Source of the DNA: Chromatiaceae bacterium
GTDB taxonomy: Bacteria; Pseudomonadota; Gammaproteobacteria; Chromatiales; Chromatiaceae
Direction of reading: 5' to 3'
Assembly (NCBI GenBank): GCA_007693535.1
Contig: REDK01000120.1
Location: 1-64,000, forward strand
Length of the DNA stretch: 64,000 nucleotides
Part shown: positions 47,953-56,570 of the stretch, piece after piece
Layout: each line of letters begins with the position of its first letter
Position numbering within the stretch: position 1 is the stretch's first letter
Made by a program: the position numbers and the translations under genes
The notes under the pieces: generated by a model
What the model was told of the DNA's origin: nothing
What the model saw: only the letters and a program-made list of their open reading frames with translations
Database searches by the model: none

Positions 47953-47977
47953 CCGCTGGCAGCCAGGCTGCCAGCGG
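47953..47977. repeat. stem-loop between prkA and yeaH
   Basis: CCGCTGGCAG-CCAGG-CTGCCAGCGG is a perfect 10-bp stem in the 173-bp gap. Without a T-run it could be a processing or pausing site rather than a terminator. Confidence 0.6.
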
Positions 47978-48076
47978 AACGTCACCGCTGCGGTGTGCAC
48001 CATCGCGGGCTGGTTCCGACGGTAACGATCCGGTCCTCCTCCTCCCGTCACAGCCCAGCCGCAAGCGCCAAGATTT

Positions 48077-49348
48077 ATGTCTCACTTCATCGACCGTCGC
48101 GTCAACTCCAAAAATAAGAGCACCGTCAACCGTCAGCGTTTCTTGAAGCGCTACAAGTCGCAGTTAAAGCGGGCCGTCGCGGATGCGGTCAATCGCCGCA
48201 GTATCACTGATGTCGGTGCCGGCGAAAAGGTTGGTATTCCCTCCAAGGATATCTCCGAACCGGTCTTTCATCATGGCCGCGGCGGCACCCGCGAAGTGGT
48301 CCATCCGGGCAACAAGCAATTTCAGAAGGGCGATCGGGTGCAGCGCCCCGAGAGCGGTGAGGGTGGCGGTTCTGGCCAGGGCAAGGCCGGTCGCGGTGGT
48401 ATCGGAGAAGACGACTTCGTCTTCGAACTCTCCCGCGACGAGTTCATGGATTTGCTATTCGAGGATCTCGAACTGCCCAACCTGGTCCGCAATCAACTAC
48501 TCGGCACTACCGAGTTCAAAACGGTACGCGCCGGTTACAGCACCACGGGCGCCCCGAGCAACATTGATGTCGTGCGTTCGTTGAAGGGGGCCATCGCCCG
48601 CCGCACAGCCCTCGGCGCCCCCTACCGGTCTCGGGTGCGCGAGCTGGAGGCAGAACTGGCGGCATTGCTCGCCGACGGGGTGGCGGAAGACGCCGCCCCG
48701 GTGGTGGCCCTGCGCGAAGAGATCGACCGGATCAAGACGCGGATCGCGGCACTACCTTTCATCGACACCTTCGATCTGCGCTATCAGTCGTTCACTAAGC
48801 AGCCGGAGCCAACCAGCAAGGCGGTGATGCTATGCATCATGGATGTGTCAGGTTCCATGGACCAGGTGCGCAAGAATCTCGCCAAGCGATTCTTTATCCT
48901 GCTGTACCTGTTTCTGCAGCGCAACTACGATCGGATCGAGGTGGTGTTTATCCGCCACCACACCATTGCCCAGGAGGTCGACGAGCAGGAGTTCTTCTAC
49001 TCCCGCGAGACTGGTGGCACCGTGGTGTCGAGCGCACTTAATCTGGCCTACGACGTGATCTCCGAGCGTTACGGCTCGGATACCTGGAACATCTATGCGG
49101 CGCAGGCCTCCGATGGCGACAACTGGGATTCCGATTCCACCATCTGCCGTGAGATCCTGACGACCAAGCTGATGCCGCTGATGCGCTATTATGCCTACGT
49201 CGAGATCACGCCCCGTCAGCACCAGAGCCTGTGGTATGCGTATCAGGACGTGAAGGCGGTGCATCCCCATTTCGCGATGGAAGAGATCAGCGGCGCCGAG
49301 GACATCTTTCCGGTCTTCCGCGACCTGTTCCGTCGGCAGGAGGCTTGA
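48077..49348 (+). CDS. yeaH: YeaH-type DUF444 protein with von Willebrand A domain
   Basis: The 423-residue protein begins MSHFIDRRVNSKNKSTVNRQRFLKRYK, the conserved DUF444 start, and has a flexible Gly-rich linker near residues 95-110. The C-terminal VWA domain carries the metal-ion-dependent adhesion site CIMDVSGSM and VVFIRHHTIAQEVDEQEFF. It acts with PrkA/YeaG in the stress response; its molecular role is not settled. Confidence 0.94.
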   Translation: MSHFIDRRVNSKNKSTVNRQRFLKRYKSQLKRAVADAVNRRSITDVGAGEKVGIPSKDISEPVFHHGRGGTREVVHPGNKQFQKGDRVQRPESGEGGGSGQGKAGRGGIGEDDFVFELSRDEFMDLLFEDLELPNLVRNQLLGTTEFKTVRAGYSTTGAPSNIDVVRSLKGAIARRTALGAPYRSRVRELEAELAALLADGVAEDAAPVVALREEIDRIKTRIAALPFIDTFDLRYQSFTKQPEPTSKAVMLCIMDVSGSMDQVRKNLAKRFFILLYLFLQRNYDRIEVVFIRHHTIAQEVDEQEFFYSRETGGTVVSSALNLAYDVISERYGSDTWNIYAAQASDGDNWDSDSTICREILTTKLMPLMRYYAYVEITPRQHQSLWYAYQDVKAVHPHFAMEEISGAEDIFPVFRDLFRRQEA

Positions 49349-49454
49349 ACCTGCCTGAAACGGAATCAGGCGGAGTTCTCCCGCCGCCAATGCCCGCCAT
49401 TGCAAGCCCGGTGGTCAGCGCCGGGTCGAGCCCCACTAGGGTCTGCAGACAGTC

Positions 49455-50948
49455 ATGTCAAACGATAAGATCATCTCCGAATCTTCCGAGTGGACCTTTC
49501 CGTTGCTGAAGCGCTTCGACCGCGAGATCGGGCGGATCGCGCACGACGAGTTCGGCCTCGACACCTACGCCAACCAGATCGAGGTCATCACCTCTGAGCA
49601 GATGATCGATGCCTACTCCTCGGTCGGGTTGCCAATCAACTACCATCATTGGTCTTTTGGCAAGCAGTTCGTTGCCACCGAGCAGACTTACCGCCGCGGC
49701 CAGATGGGGTTGGCCTACGAGATCGTGATCAACTCCGATCCCTGCATCGCGTATCTGATGGAGGAGAACACCTTGCCGATGCAGGCGCTGGTGATCGCTC
49801 ACGCTTCCTACGGCCACAACAGCTTCTTCAAGGGTAACTACCTGTTCCGCACCTGGACCAGTGCCGACGCTATCATCGACTACCTGGTGTTCGCCCGCGG
49901 ATACATTGCCGAGTGCGAGGAGCGCTACGGCTGCGAGGAGGTGGAGCTATTGCTCGACTCCTGCCATGCCCTGATGAACTACGGCGTCGACCGCTACAAG
50001 CGGCCAGCACCATTGTCGCTAGCCGAGGAGAAGAAGCGTCAGCACGAGCGCGAGGCATATCTGCAGTCCCAGGTGAATGATCTGTGGCGTACGCTCCCGG
50101 TCAGGGGAACTGCCGAGACCACCAGCGGCGAGCGGCGCTATCCCGAGGAGCCGCAGGAGAATCTGCTCTATTTTATCGAGAAGAACGCGCCCCTGCTGGA
50201 ACCCTGGCAGCGCGAACTGGTGCGGATCGTGCGCAAGATCGGCCAGTACTTCTATCCCCAGCGTCAGACGCAGGTGATGAACGAGGGCTGGGCCACCTTC
50301 TGGCATTACACCCTGCTAAACCGGTTGTATGAGCAGGGCTATGTCGGTGATGGCTTTATGATCGAACTGCTGCAGTCACACACCAACGTGGTGCTGCAGC
50401 CATCGTTCGATGCCCCCTACTACAGCGGCATCAATCCTTATGCCCTGGGCTTTGCCATGATGCGCGATATCCGGCGTATCTGCGAGGAACCCACCGACGA
50501 GGATCATTATTGGTTCCCGGACATCGCCGGCGAGGACTGGCTGAAGGTGTTGGACTTCGCTATGCGCAACTTCAAGGACGAGAGCTTCATCGCCCAGTTC
50601 TTGTCACCCAAGCTGATGCGCGAGTTCCACCTGTTTGCGGTCTGCGACGATGACCGCGAAGAGACCCTGGAGATCACCGCGATCCATGAAGAGTCGGGCT
50701 ACCGGCAACTGCGTCAGGCATTTGCCGACCAGTACAACCTAGGCAGCCGGGAGCCGAACATTCAGGTCTATGATGTGGACCTACGCGGCGACCGCTCGCT
50801 GACCCTGCGCCACTACCGCTACAACCGGCGTCCGCTGGCGGAGAGCGTCGATGAGATGCTGCTGCATATCCGTCGGCTATGGGGCTTCGATGTGCGCCTG
50901 GAATCGGTGGACGAACAGGGGCGGGTGCAGTTGATCGGCGAATGCTGA
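49455..50948 (+). CDS. ycgB: SpoVR family protein YcgB
   Basis: The 497-residue protein matches SpoVR/YcgB throughout: WTFPLLKRFDREIGRIAHDEFGLDTY, HHWSFGKQF, ILYFIEKNAPLLEPWQRELVRIVRKIGQYFYPQRQTQVMNEGWATFWHY and NPYALGFAMMRDI. Biochemical function is unknown. It is co-located with prkA and yeaH in many gammaproteobacteria and expected to be co-expressed with them. The ribosome site before ATG 49455 is weak. Confidence 0.94.
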   Translation: MSNDKIISESSEWTFPLLKRFDREIGRIAHDEFGLDTYANQIEVITSEQMIDAYSSVGLPINYHHWSFGKQFVATEQTYRRGQMGLAYEIVINSDPCIAYLMEENTLPMQALVIAHASYGHNSFFKGNYLFRTWTSADAIIDYLVFARGYIAECEERYGCEEVELLLDSCHALMNYGVDRYKRPAPLSLAEEKKRQHEREAYLQSQVNDLWRTLPVRGTAETTSGERRYPEEPQENLLYFIEKNAPLLEPWQRELVRIVRKIGQYFYPQRQTQVMNEGWATFWHYTLLNRLYEQGYVGDGFMIELLQSHTNVVLQPSFDAPYYSGINPYALGFAMMRDIRRICEEPTDEDHYWFPDIAGEDWLKVLDFAMRNFKDESFIAQFLSPKLMREFHLFAVCDDDREETLEITAIHEESGYRQLRQAFADQYNLGSREPNIQVYDVDLRGDRSLTLRHYRYNRRPLAESVDEMLLHIRRLWGFDVRLESVDEQGRVQLIGEC

Positions 50949-51051
50949 AGCCGTTGTGGTTTGGCTGATGGCAGCACCTGCCGTCGCCAAAACCTGCCTA
51001 GTATCTCCACAGTGCCTGCCAACAGCTGCACCAAACCCTGCAGATGCAGCC

Positions 51052-52986
51052 ATGATCAGCCTACTCTTGTTCCTGCGGCCACGCTCGCGCGCAACCGGTC
51101 GCCGGTGCTGCAGCCAGAGCCGCGTCGGCGACCGTGGCCGGCCGGGACTACGGCCGCCGCTCTGGTTCGCACTGGCCCTGCTGGTGCCGGTAGCCGGCGC
51201 CGCGACGCTGATGGGATCGGAACCGCCACCGCCAACGGACTCCAAGCCAGCCGGCCAGGCAAGGCTTGCCGCAGAGGGCGCCGGACTACCTGCCCATGCT
51301 CCCGATCATCGGCCCGTCCCGTCGGCGCCGGCATCGACATCGGCGGCGACGGCCGATGCGACGACGACTGCCCCGTTACAAGACCGAAGCGCGGCGCTGC
51401 TTGCGGGGGAGTTGCAGCAGGTTGGCGCCGTCCCGGTCTACTCCGCGCGCCTGCTGGCCGAGTTCTATGCCGAGCGCGACCATCGCCCGGCCTGGGATCG
51501 TGTGCGGGCCGAGTCCCTACTGGCGCTGGCTCACGCGAGTCGCGCCGACGGCTTCGAGGCCAGTGACTTTCACGCCGAGGCGATCGCCGCGTTGCTGGCC
51601 CGCGGGACCCTGGATGAGGCCGAGCCCAACGGCAGACCCGATTCCGCCCGCGCGGATGCGGACCTGCTCCTCAGCGATGCGCTGCTGCGCTATCTGCATC
51701 ACTTCCAATATGGTAAGTACAACCCGCGCCACGTGGGTGCCGGCTGGACTTTTGTGCCGCGGGCCGATGCCGAGGTGATCAAGAGCGACCTGGCCGCGGT
51801 GCTGGCAGCCCCGGATCTGGCCGCCGCAGTGACCGCGCGGCTTCCCCAGCCGCCATTCTACGTCAACCTCAAGCGCGCTTATCAGCGCTATCTGGCGCTC
51901 GCCGACCAGGGTGACTTCAAACCCATCCCGGCTGGACCCAATCTCGGCCCCGGCGCACGGGACTCGCGCCTGGTGCCAATCCGCGCGCGCCTGGCCGTGA
52001 GCGAGGGCTACGAGACCCCGCCCGGGAACGATTCCGAGTATTACGACGATGGCCTAGCGGAGGTCGTGAAGGCCTTCCAGCGCCGTTCGAGGTTGGCCGC
52101 GGATGCAGTCATCGGGCCGCAGACCCTGCGCGCGCTGAACCGCCCGCTGGAGGATCGGTTGCCGCTCCTACGCGCCAACCTCGAGCGCATGCGCTGGCTG
52201 TACCGCGACCTGCCACCGGATTACCTGTTCGTGGACATCACCGGCTTTCGACTGCAGCTCTACCGCGATCATCAGCCGGTCTGGGAGACGCGCACCGTGG
52301 TGGGCACGGCCGAGAATCAGACCCCGATGTTTCGCGACGAGATGGATCACCTGGTGTTCAATCCCACCTGGACTGTCCCGCCCACCATCCAGCGCAAGAT
52401 GGGCCGGGCCTCCGGGCGTTATCGGGTGGTGGATCGGCGCACCGGCCACGAGGTTAGTGGGGTCGATGCCTCGGACCCGCGCCGCTATCGCATCGTGCAG
52501 CCGGCCGGCCCGGGCAACGCCTTGGGACAGGTCAAGTTCATGTTCCCCAACGACCACGCCATCTATCTGCACGACACTCCCAGCCGTCATCTGTTCAGCC
52601 ATGGGACCCGCAGCTACAGCTACGGCTGCGTGCGAGTCCAGAACCCGCTGGAACTGGCCGCGCAGGTACTGGAACCGTTCGATTGGGACAGCAGCGGCAT
52701 CCAGGCCGTCGTCCGTCGCGGCCAGACGCGCTACGTCAATCTGGACGAGCCGCTTACGATCCTATTGTTCTATCTGACGGCCGTAGCCGACGATGCTGGC
52801 CGGGTCGGTTTTCGACGCGACATCTATGGGCGCGATCCGGCCCTCCTGGCGGTCTTGGATCGACCGGCCCATCCCGGCGATCCTCGGCTTGTCTTCCGGG
52901 AGCCGCAGCCGGAACCAGAGCCGAGCTTGGAATCCGATCCAGCGGCTAGCGCTGCTGCCGATTTGGCCGCCGCACCGGTCCGCTGA
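51052..52986 (+). CDS. L,D-transpeptidase, YcbB/LdtD type
   Basis: It makes 3-3 cross-links in peptidoglycan or anchors proteins to it. The precursor (644 aa from ATG 51052) has an N-terminal hydrophobic segment (LWFALALLVPVAGAATL) and Pro/Ala-rich linker. A scaffold region (ARLLAEFYAERDHRPAWD), a peptidoglycan-binding domain (LAEVVKAFQRRSRLAADAVIGPQTLRALN) and the YkuD domain follow, with IYLHDTPSRHLFS and SYGCVRV (catalytic Cys about 526). The size and domain order fit LdtD. It follows ycgB. The true start is uncertain; ATG 50956 is the ORF-track alternative. Confidence 0.9.
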   Translation: MISLLLFLRPRSRATGRRCCSQSRVGDRGRPGLRPPLWFALALLVPVAGAATLMGSEPPPPTDSKPAGQARLAAEGAGLPAHAPDHRPVPSAPASTSAATADATTTAPLQDRSAALLAGELQQVGAVPVYSARLLAEFYAERDHRPAWDRVRAESLLALAHASRADGFEASDFHAEAIAALLARGTLDEAEPNGRPDSARADADLLLSDALLRYLHHFQYGKYNPRHVGAGWTFVPRADAEVIKSDLAAVLAAPDLAAAVTARLPQPPFYVNLKRAYQRYLALADQGDFKPIPAGPNLGPGARDSRLVPIRARLAVSEGYETPPGNDSEYYDDGLAEVVKAFQRRSRLAADAVIGPQTLRALNRPLEDRLPLLRANLERMRWLYRDLPPDYLFVDITGFRLQLYRDHQPVWETRTVVGTAENQTPMFRDEMDHLVFNPTWTVPPTIQRKMGRASGRYRVVDRRTGHEVSGVDASDPRRYRIVQPAGPGNALGQVKFMFPNDHAIYLHDTPSRHLFSHGTRSYSYGCVRVQNPLELAAQVLEPFDWDSSGIQAVVRRGQTRYVNLDEPLTILLFYLTAVADDAGRVGFRRDIYGRDPALLAVLDRPAHPGDPRLVFREPQPEPEPSLESDPAASAAADLAAAPVR

Positions 52987-53085
52987 GGCAGTCGGACCCC
53001 GGCGCCGGCCAACCTCGGCATCGACCAAGTTCCACGCGCCTCGTCCTGATCAACAAGCATCACGCCGCGCGTCCGGGTCGTCGCG

Positions 53086-53514
53086 CTAGCTGCCAGGCCG
53101 GATGCCCATACGTTCCAGTAGGCGCCGTCGGAAGCCCTCCCGGGTAACGGGCGGGTCGGGCCGCCCGGCCTCGGTCTCCAGGGTACGGCTGGGGATACGG
53201 CTGGGGGTGCTGCTGGGAGCATCGGTGCGATCCCAATGAGCTTCGTCACCGGGAGCGCTGAACCGCTGGCTGCGGCCATCCGCACCATTGCTGGCCCCGC
53301 GCTGGATCGTCAGATCGGTGCTGCGCCCATCACGCGTGCGAACCCGATGCCCGTCTGGATAACGGGTGACCACTGATTGGCTGGCCCGCGTGCCACCCTG
53401 TTGCTGCACGCTGGTGACGGCATTGCCGCTGCGCACGGTCTGCCCATATAGCATCTCCGCACGGCCGACGAGGGCGAGGGCTAGCAGGCTGACCCAGAGC
53501 GCGCGGTCGACAAT
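53086..53514 (-). CDS. secreted protein of the curlin-like cluster, weak repeats, start uncertain
   Basis: The frame encodes a signal-like stretch VDRALWVSLLALALVGRAEM followed by GQTVRSGNAVTSVQQQGGTRASQSVV, a weak match to the neighbouring N/Q/G repeats, then a charged Arg/Pro-rich tail ending RRRLLERMGIRPGS. No ATG, GTG or TTG precedes the hydrophobic core nearby; ATT at 53514 is the nearest possible initiator, and the in-frame ATG at 53742 lies inside the previous gene. The coding start is therefore unresolved, perhaps re-initiation or a lost start. It is the last of four leftward genes in this cluster. Confidence 0.5.
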   Translation of the reverse strand: MVDRALWVSLLALALVGRAEMLYGQTVRSGNAVTSVQQQGGTRASQSVVTRYPDGHRVRTRDGRSTDLTIQRGASNGADGRSQRFSAPGDEAHWDRTDAPSSTPSRIPSRTLETEAGRPDPPVTREGFRRRLLERMGIRPGS

Positions 53515-53563
53515 CCTGGGGCAGTGCGGCTGCCGCTGCCGCTGGTCCCAGGGCCAGCGATCC

Positions 53564-53893
53564 TCAGCGCCAGCCACGCTGGGCCGCCTTTGCCCTGAGT
53601 GCGGCAGCCGACTGCTGCCTGGCTGCAGCCGCGCTCCGGTCGGCGTCGGCGCCGCCGGCCCGGGCCGGACCGCGGCTACCCGGGCAGGACTGCACGGTGC
53701 GATTGATGTTGATCCGGCCCGCCTGTTCGGTTGCATTGTCATTTACCTCGCCGCATTGCCAGGTGTGATTGATATTGACCTGACCGACCTGGTGCGTGCG
53801 ATTGCTATTGTGCTGGGCGCCAGCGCTGATGCTGGTGCCGGCAAGCAGCAGGGCGGCCAGCCAGCGTGCTGATCTCGCTGCGGATTGGTTCAT
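53564..53893 (-). CDS. curlin-like repeat protein (109 aa)
   Basis: A secreted protein with signal peptide WLAALLLAGTSISAGAQ and four 11-residue repeats from residue 29: NSNRTHQVGQV, NINHTWQCGEV, NDNATEQAGRI, NINRTVQ. Then comes an Ala/Arg-rich C-terminus. The N-x-N-x-T-x-Q-x-G-x-x pattern is shared with the next two genes and resembles half a curlin (CsgA) repeat, a beta-strand with a Q/N ladder. ATG 53893 follows GAGGGA at about 8 nt. Cysteines sit at residues 47 and 69. Function inferred: extracellular fibre or surface protein. Confidence 0.7.
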   Translation of the reverse strand: MNQSAARSARWLAALLLAGTSISAGAQHNSNRTHQVGQVNINHTWQCGEVNDNATEQAGRININRTVQSCPGSRGPARAGGADADRSAAAARQQSAAALRAKAAQRGWR

Positions 53894-54106
53894 GATGTTA
53901 TCCCTCGACTTGGTCATCGCTCACCCCGAGCGATGATGGATGCGATACGCGACGCGGTTGCACGCCCGCTCTTTGGTGGCTGGCGCGCCGGCTTACCAAG
54001 GGCGAGCGAAGGGCGCCCGTGAGACGATTCGCGCGGGCGCCCATGCCGTTGATTGGCCGGGCGTGATCATCCCTGGCAGCAGCAACCAAACCGCTTGGTC
54101 ACGGCG

Positions 54107-54412
54107 TTACCGAGCGCCATCGGGGCGTGTTCGACCGGGCCATGGAGCGTATTGATATTGCCTGGTCTTATTGCTATTGACGGCCCCGGTCTGGATGGTC
54201 TGGGCGTGGTTCTGCTGGCCGGCCTGCACGGTGCGGTTGTAATTGCGCTCGCAATCCTGCTGCACGCTCGCCTGATTGACGGGGCGGTTCTGCACCTCGA
54301 CATTGAAACAGGGCCGGGCCGCATCCGCGGGTCCCGCGGCCATGACCGGGGCCACAGCTGCTGCGGCCAGCAGGCAGGCGGCGAACGGCAGCCTGGTGAT
54401 CGATCCTGTCAT
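54107..54412 (-). CDS. curlin-like repeat protein (101 aa)
   Basis: A precursor with signal peptide PFAACLLAAAAVAPVMAAG and, from residue 57, the repeats NYNRTVQAGQQ, NHAQTIQTGAV, NSNKTRQYQYA, preceded by a cysteine-containing segment (CFNVEV...DCER). The start at 54412 has GAGGTATCGGAG upstream. Together with its neighbours this appears to be a small family of secreted 11-residue-repeat proteins; no CsgE/F/G secretion gene is nearby. Confidence 0.7.
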   Translation of the reverse strand: MTGSITRLPFAACLLAAAAVAPVMAAGPADAARPCFNVEVQNRPVNQASVQQDCERNYNRTVQAGQQNHAQTIQTGAVNSNKTRQYQYAPWPGRTRPDGAR

Positions 54413-54618
54413 CTCCGATACCTCGCAATGCTTGAAGATCTCACCCCTACCGGGCAATCGGCAGGGCGCTGACCCCTCGCCGCTCGCACCGTCGCGCAGC
54501 GGCTGGGAGCCAGATCCGTGGCTGAGATGGGCCGGCAACAGGCCCGCTAAGGGGTCGTCCCGGTGGACCTTGACAAGACGGGTCCGCGGGTGCCGGGACG
54601 CCCCTGCCAGTCCCTGGT

Positions 54619-54951
54619 TCAGTCGCGCCCCGGACCACGCCGGGTGTTGCTGCGATTGGCATGGCCGCGCTGATGAGTCTCGTTGTAGCTCATGCGGCCG
54701 AACTGGCCGGTCTGGTTCCAGTTCTCATTACCTACCTGGCGGGTACGATTGGCATTGTCGCGACCTTCCTGATAGGTTGCGTTATCGTTTAGGGTGCCGC
54801 GCTGATAGGTATCGTTGGTATTGATGCCGCCCTCCTGAATGGTGGTGTTCCAATTGCTCTCGGCAGCGACCGGGGTGGCCATGGGGGCAGCGGTGACGGC
54901 GATCATTGCGGCGATTGCCAGGGGCAGACGTTGGATGGCTTTGACGGACAT
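54619..54951 (-). CDS. curlin-like repeat protein (110 aa), first gene of the cluster
   Basis: It has signal peptide LPLAIAAMIAVTAAPMATPVAA and then six perfect-length 11-residue repeats (residues 33-98) plus a partial seventh: NWNTTIQEGGI, NTNDTYQRGTL, NDNATYQEGRD, NANRTRQVGNE, NWNQTGQFGRM, SYNETHQRGHA, NRSNT. Consensus N-x-N-x-T-x-Q-x-G-x-x. The regular Asn, Thr, Gln and Gly ladders predict a beta-solenoid or amyloid-like stack as in curli. The start at 54951 has GAGAGG about 8 nt upstream. It lies downstream of a PhoP-box-like promoter, so it is probably controlled by the adjacent PhoP/PhoQ-like pair. Confidence 0.75.
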   Translation of the reverse strand: MSVKAIQRLPLAIAAMIAVTAAPMATPVAAESNWNTTIQEGGINTNDTYQRGTLNDNATYQEGRDNANRTRQVGNENWNQTGQFGRMSYNETHQRGHANRSNTRRGPGRD

Positions 54952-55070
54952 GTTAAGGGCCTCTCGTGACAGTCGGATCGACTTGCTTTCTGGGCATGGC
55001 AGCAGCACCCGGGGCGGGTAGTGGCTGCCGTCCTGGCGCCGTCCGGATCGGTTCCGGCGACGTCGAGATC

Positions 55071-55125
55071 AGGATAGGCGAGCGCGACTGAACGGAAACT
55101 GAACGAGAGTGAACGAGAGTGAACG
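55071..55125 (-). promoter_or_regulatory. PhoP-box-like promoter of the curlin-like genes
   Basis: Four TGAACG hexamers (plus-strand 55089, 55100, 55110, 55120; CGTTCA on the coding strand) are spaced 11, 10 and 10 bp, one helical turn each. The last is separated by exactly 12 bases from TATCCT (55071-55076), a -10 element for leftward transcription. OmpR/PhoP-family activators bind such direct repeats in place of the -35 element. Confidence 0.6.
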
Positions 55126-55184
55126 GGCGGTGGAGAGAACGCTGCAGCCGGGGCGCACTGTCAAGATCAGACAGGTCAGGCAGA

Positions 55185-56570
55185 TTAGGCCGGAAGGCAA
55201 ATACAGATGCGGGCGCCGCCGAGGCGACCGCGATCGATGCTCAGCGTCCCGCCATAGGCCTGGCTGATCTCGCGCACCACGGCCAGGCCGATGCCATGGC
55301 CGGGGATGGATTCATCGGCGCGGGCGCCGCGTTCTAGCAGGCGGGTGGCCTGGTCCGGGCTGATTCCAGGGCCGTCGTCCTCGACCAGTAACTGCAGGCC
55401 GGTCGCGTCCCGTGTGGCCTGGATGTGTACTCGACCGCGACACCACTTGTAGGCGTTGTCCAGCAGGTTCCCGATCAATTCCATCAGATCTCCCTCGACG
55501 CCACGGAACCGCAGCGTCGGATCGATTGCCACCTCCAGCTCCACCGGCTGGTCTGGATGGAGCTTGGCCAGGCTGGCCGCGAGGCGCTGGGTGACCGGCA
55601 GCAGGGGGACCTGGGCGGCCAGGGCAGCGCCACCGGGGCTACCGGCACGGGCGCGCTCGAGCTGATAGGCGATGATCTGCTGCATCCGGGCGATCTGCTC
55701 GGCCAGAACCGGCGCCAGCACCGCGGCCGGTGCAGCCTCGGCGCTGGCCCCGCTGATCACTGCCAGTGGCGTCTTCAAGCTGTGGGCCAGATCGCCTAGG
55801 GCATTGTCCAGCCGGGCCTGGCGGGCCTCGCCGTGGGCGAGCAGGGCATTGAGGTTCTCGGTGAGTGGGCGCAGCTCAGGCGGATAGCGGCCGCCGAGTC
55901 GCCGACCTTGGCCGGCCTCGATAGCGGCCACCTCAGCGGCGACCAGGCGCAACGGCCGCAGGCCCCAGCGCAGCAGCACCAGCAAGGCCAGCAACAGCAG
56001 CAGGCTCATCAGGCCCAGGCCGCGCGCCAGGCTGGCGCGAAAGCGGCCGAGTTCCCGCTGTAGCTCGGTCGCATCCTCGGCCACGCTGAAGCTATAGCCG
56101 CGGACGACCGGCCCCGTGGACCAGAGCACGCCGAAGCCCTGCACCAGAAAGCCATCGCCGTTATCACGCGTGCGCACGAAACGGGTTGCGCCCGGGCCGA
56201 GTCCACTGATGAAGGGAATCTCCAGGCCCACCGCCGACGGCGAGCGCCAGACCGTCTGGCCGGCCGCATCCGTAATCTGCGCATACAGACCAGAGCCGGG
56301 TAGACCGAAGCGCGGCTCATCGAGCACCGCTGGCAACTGCAGGCGGCCGTTCTCGCTGTCGGCGGCGGCCAGCAGCAGGTAGACCTGCCCGAGCAGGCGT
56401 GCCTGCCGGGCAGATTGGGCGCTATCGCGAATCGCCTGTTCCAGGGCGAGCCCAGTCAGGACCACGAAGACCAGCAGCAACAGGGCCGCCGCCCACAGCA
56501 CCCGCGCCTGCAGCGATGCAACCGCAATCGCGCGCTGGCTGCCGACAGCGCGCTCAGGCAGTCTGCGCAT
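55185..56570 (-). CDS. sensor histidine kinase, PhoQ-like
   Basis: The 461-residue membrane kinase has transmembrane helix 1 (VLWAAALLLLVFVVLTGLALE, about 24-44), a periplasmic sensor of about 140 residues, helix 2 (LGLMSLLLLLALLVLLRWGL, about 185-204) and a HAMP-like segment. The phosphoacceptor box is DLAHSLKTPLAVI (His263), as in PhoQ-type kinases, and the ATPase domain has ELIGNLLDNAYKW and DDGPGISPD. I see no acidic Mg2+-sensing patch of enterobacterial PhoQ, so the signal may differ. It overlaps the response regulator gene by 17 bp. Confidence 0.88.
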   Translation of the reverse strand: MRRLPERAVGSQRAIAVASLQARVLWAAALLLLVFVVLTGLALEQAIRDSAQSARQARLLGQVYLLLAAADSENGRLQLPAVLDEPRFGLPGSGLYAQITDAAGQTVWRSPSAVGLEIPFISGLGPGATRFVRTRDNGDGFLVQGFGVLWSTGPVVRGYSFSVAEDATELQRELGRFRASLARGLGLMSLLLLLALLVLLRWGLRPLRLVAAEVAAIEAGQGRRLGGRYPPELRPLTENLNALLAHGEARQARLDNALGDLAHSLKTPLAVISGASAEAAPAAVLAPVLAEQIARMQQIIAYQLERARAGSPGGAALAAQVPLLPVTQRLAASLAKLHPDQPVELEVAIDPTLRFRGVEGDLMELIGNLLDNAYKWCRGRVHIQATRDATGLQLLVEDDGPGISPDQATRLLERGARADESIPGHGIGLAVVREISQAYGGTLSIDRGRLGGARICICLPA

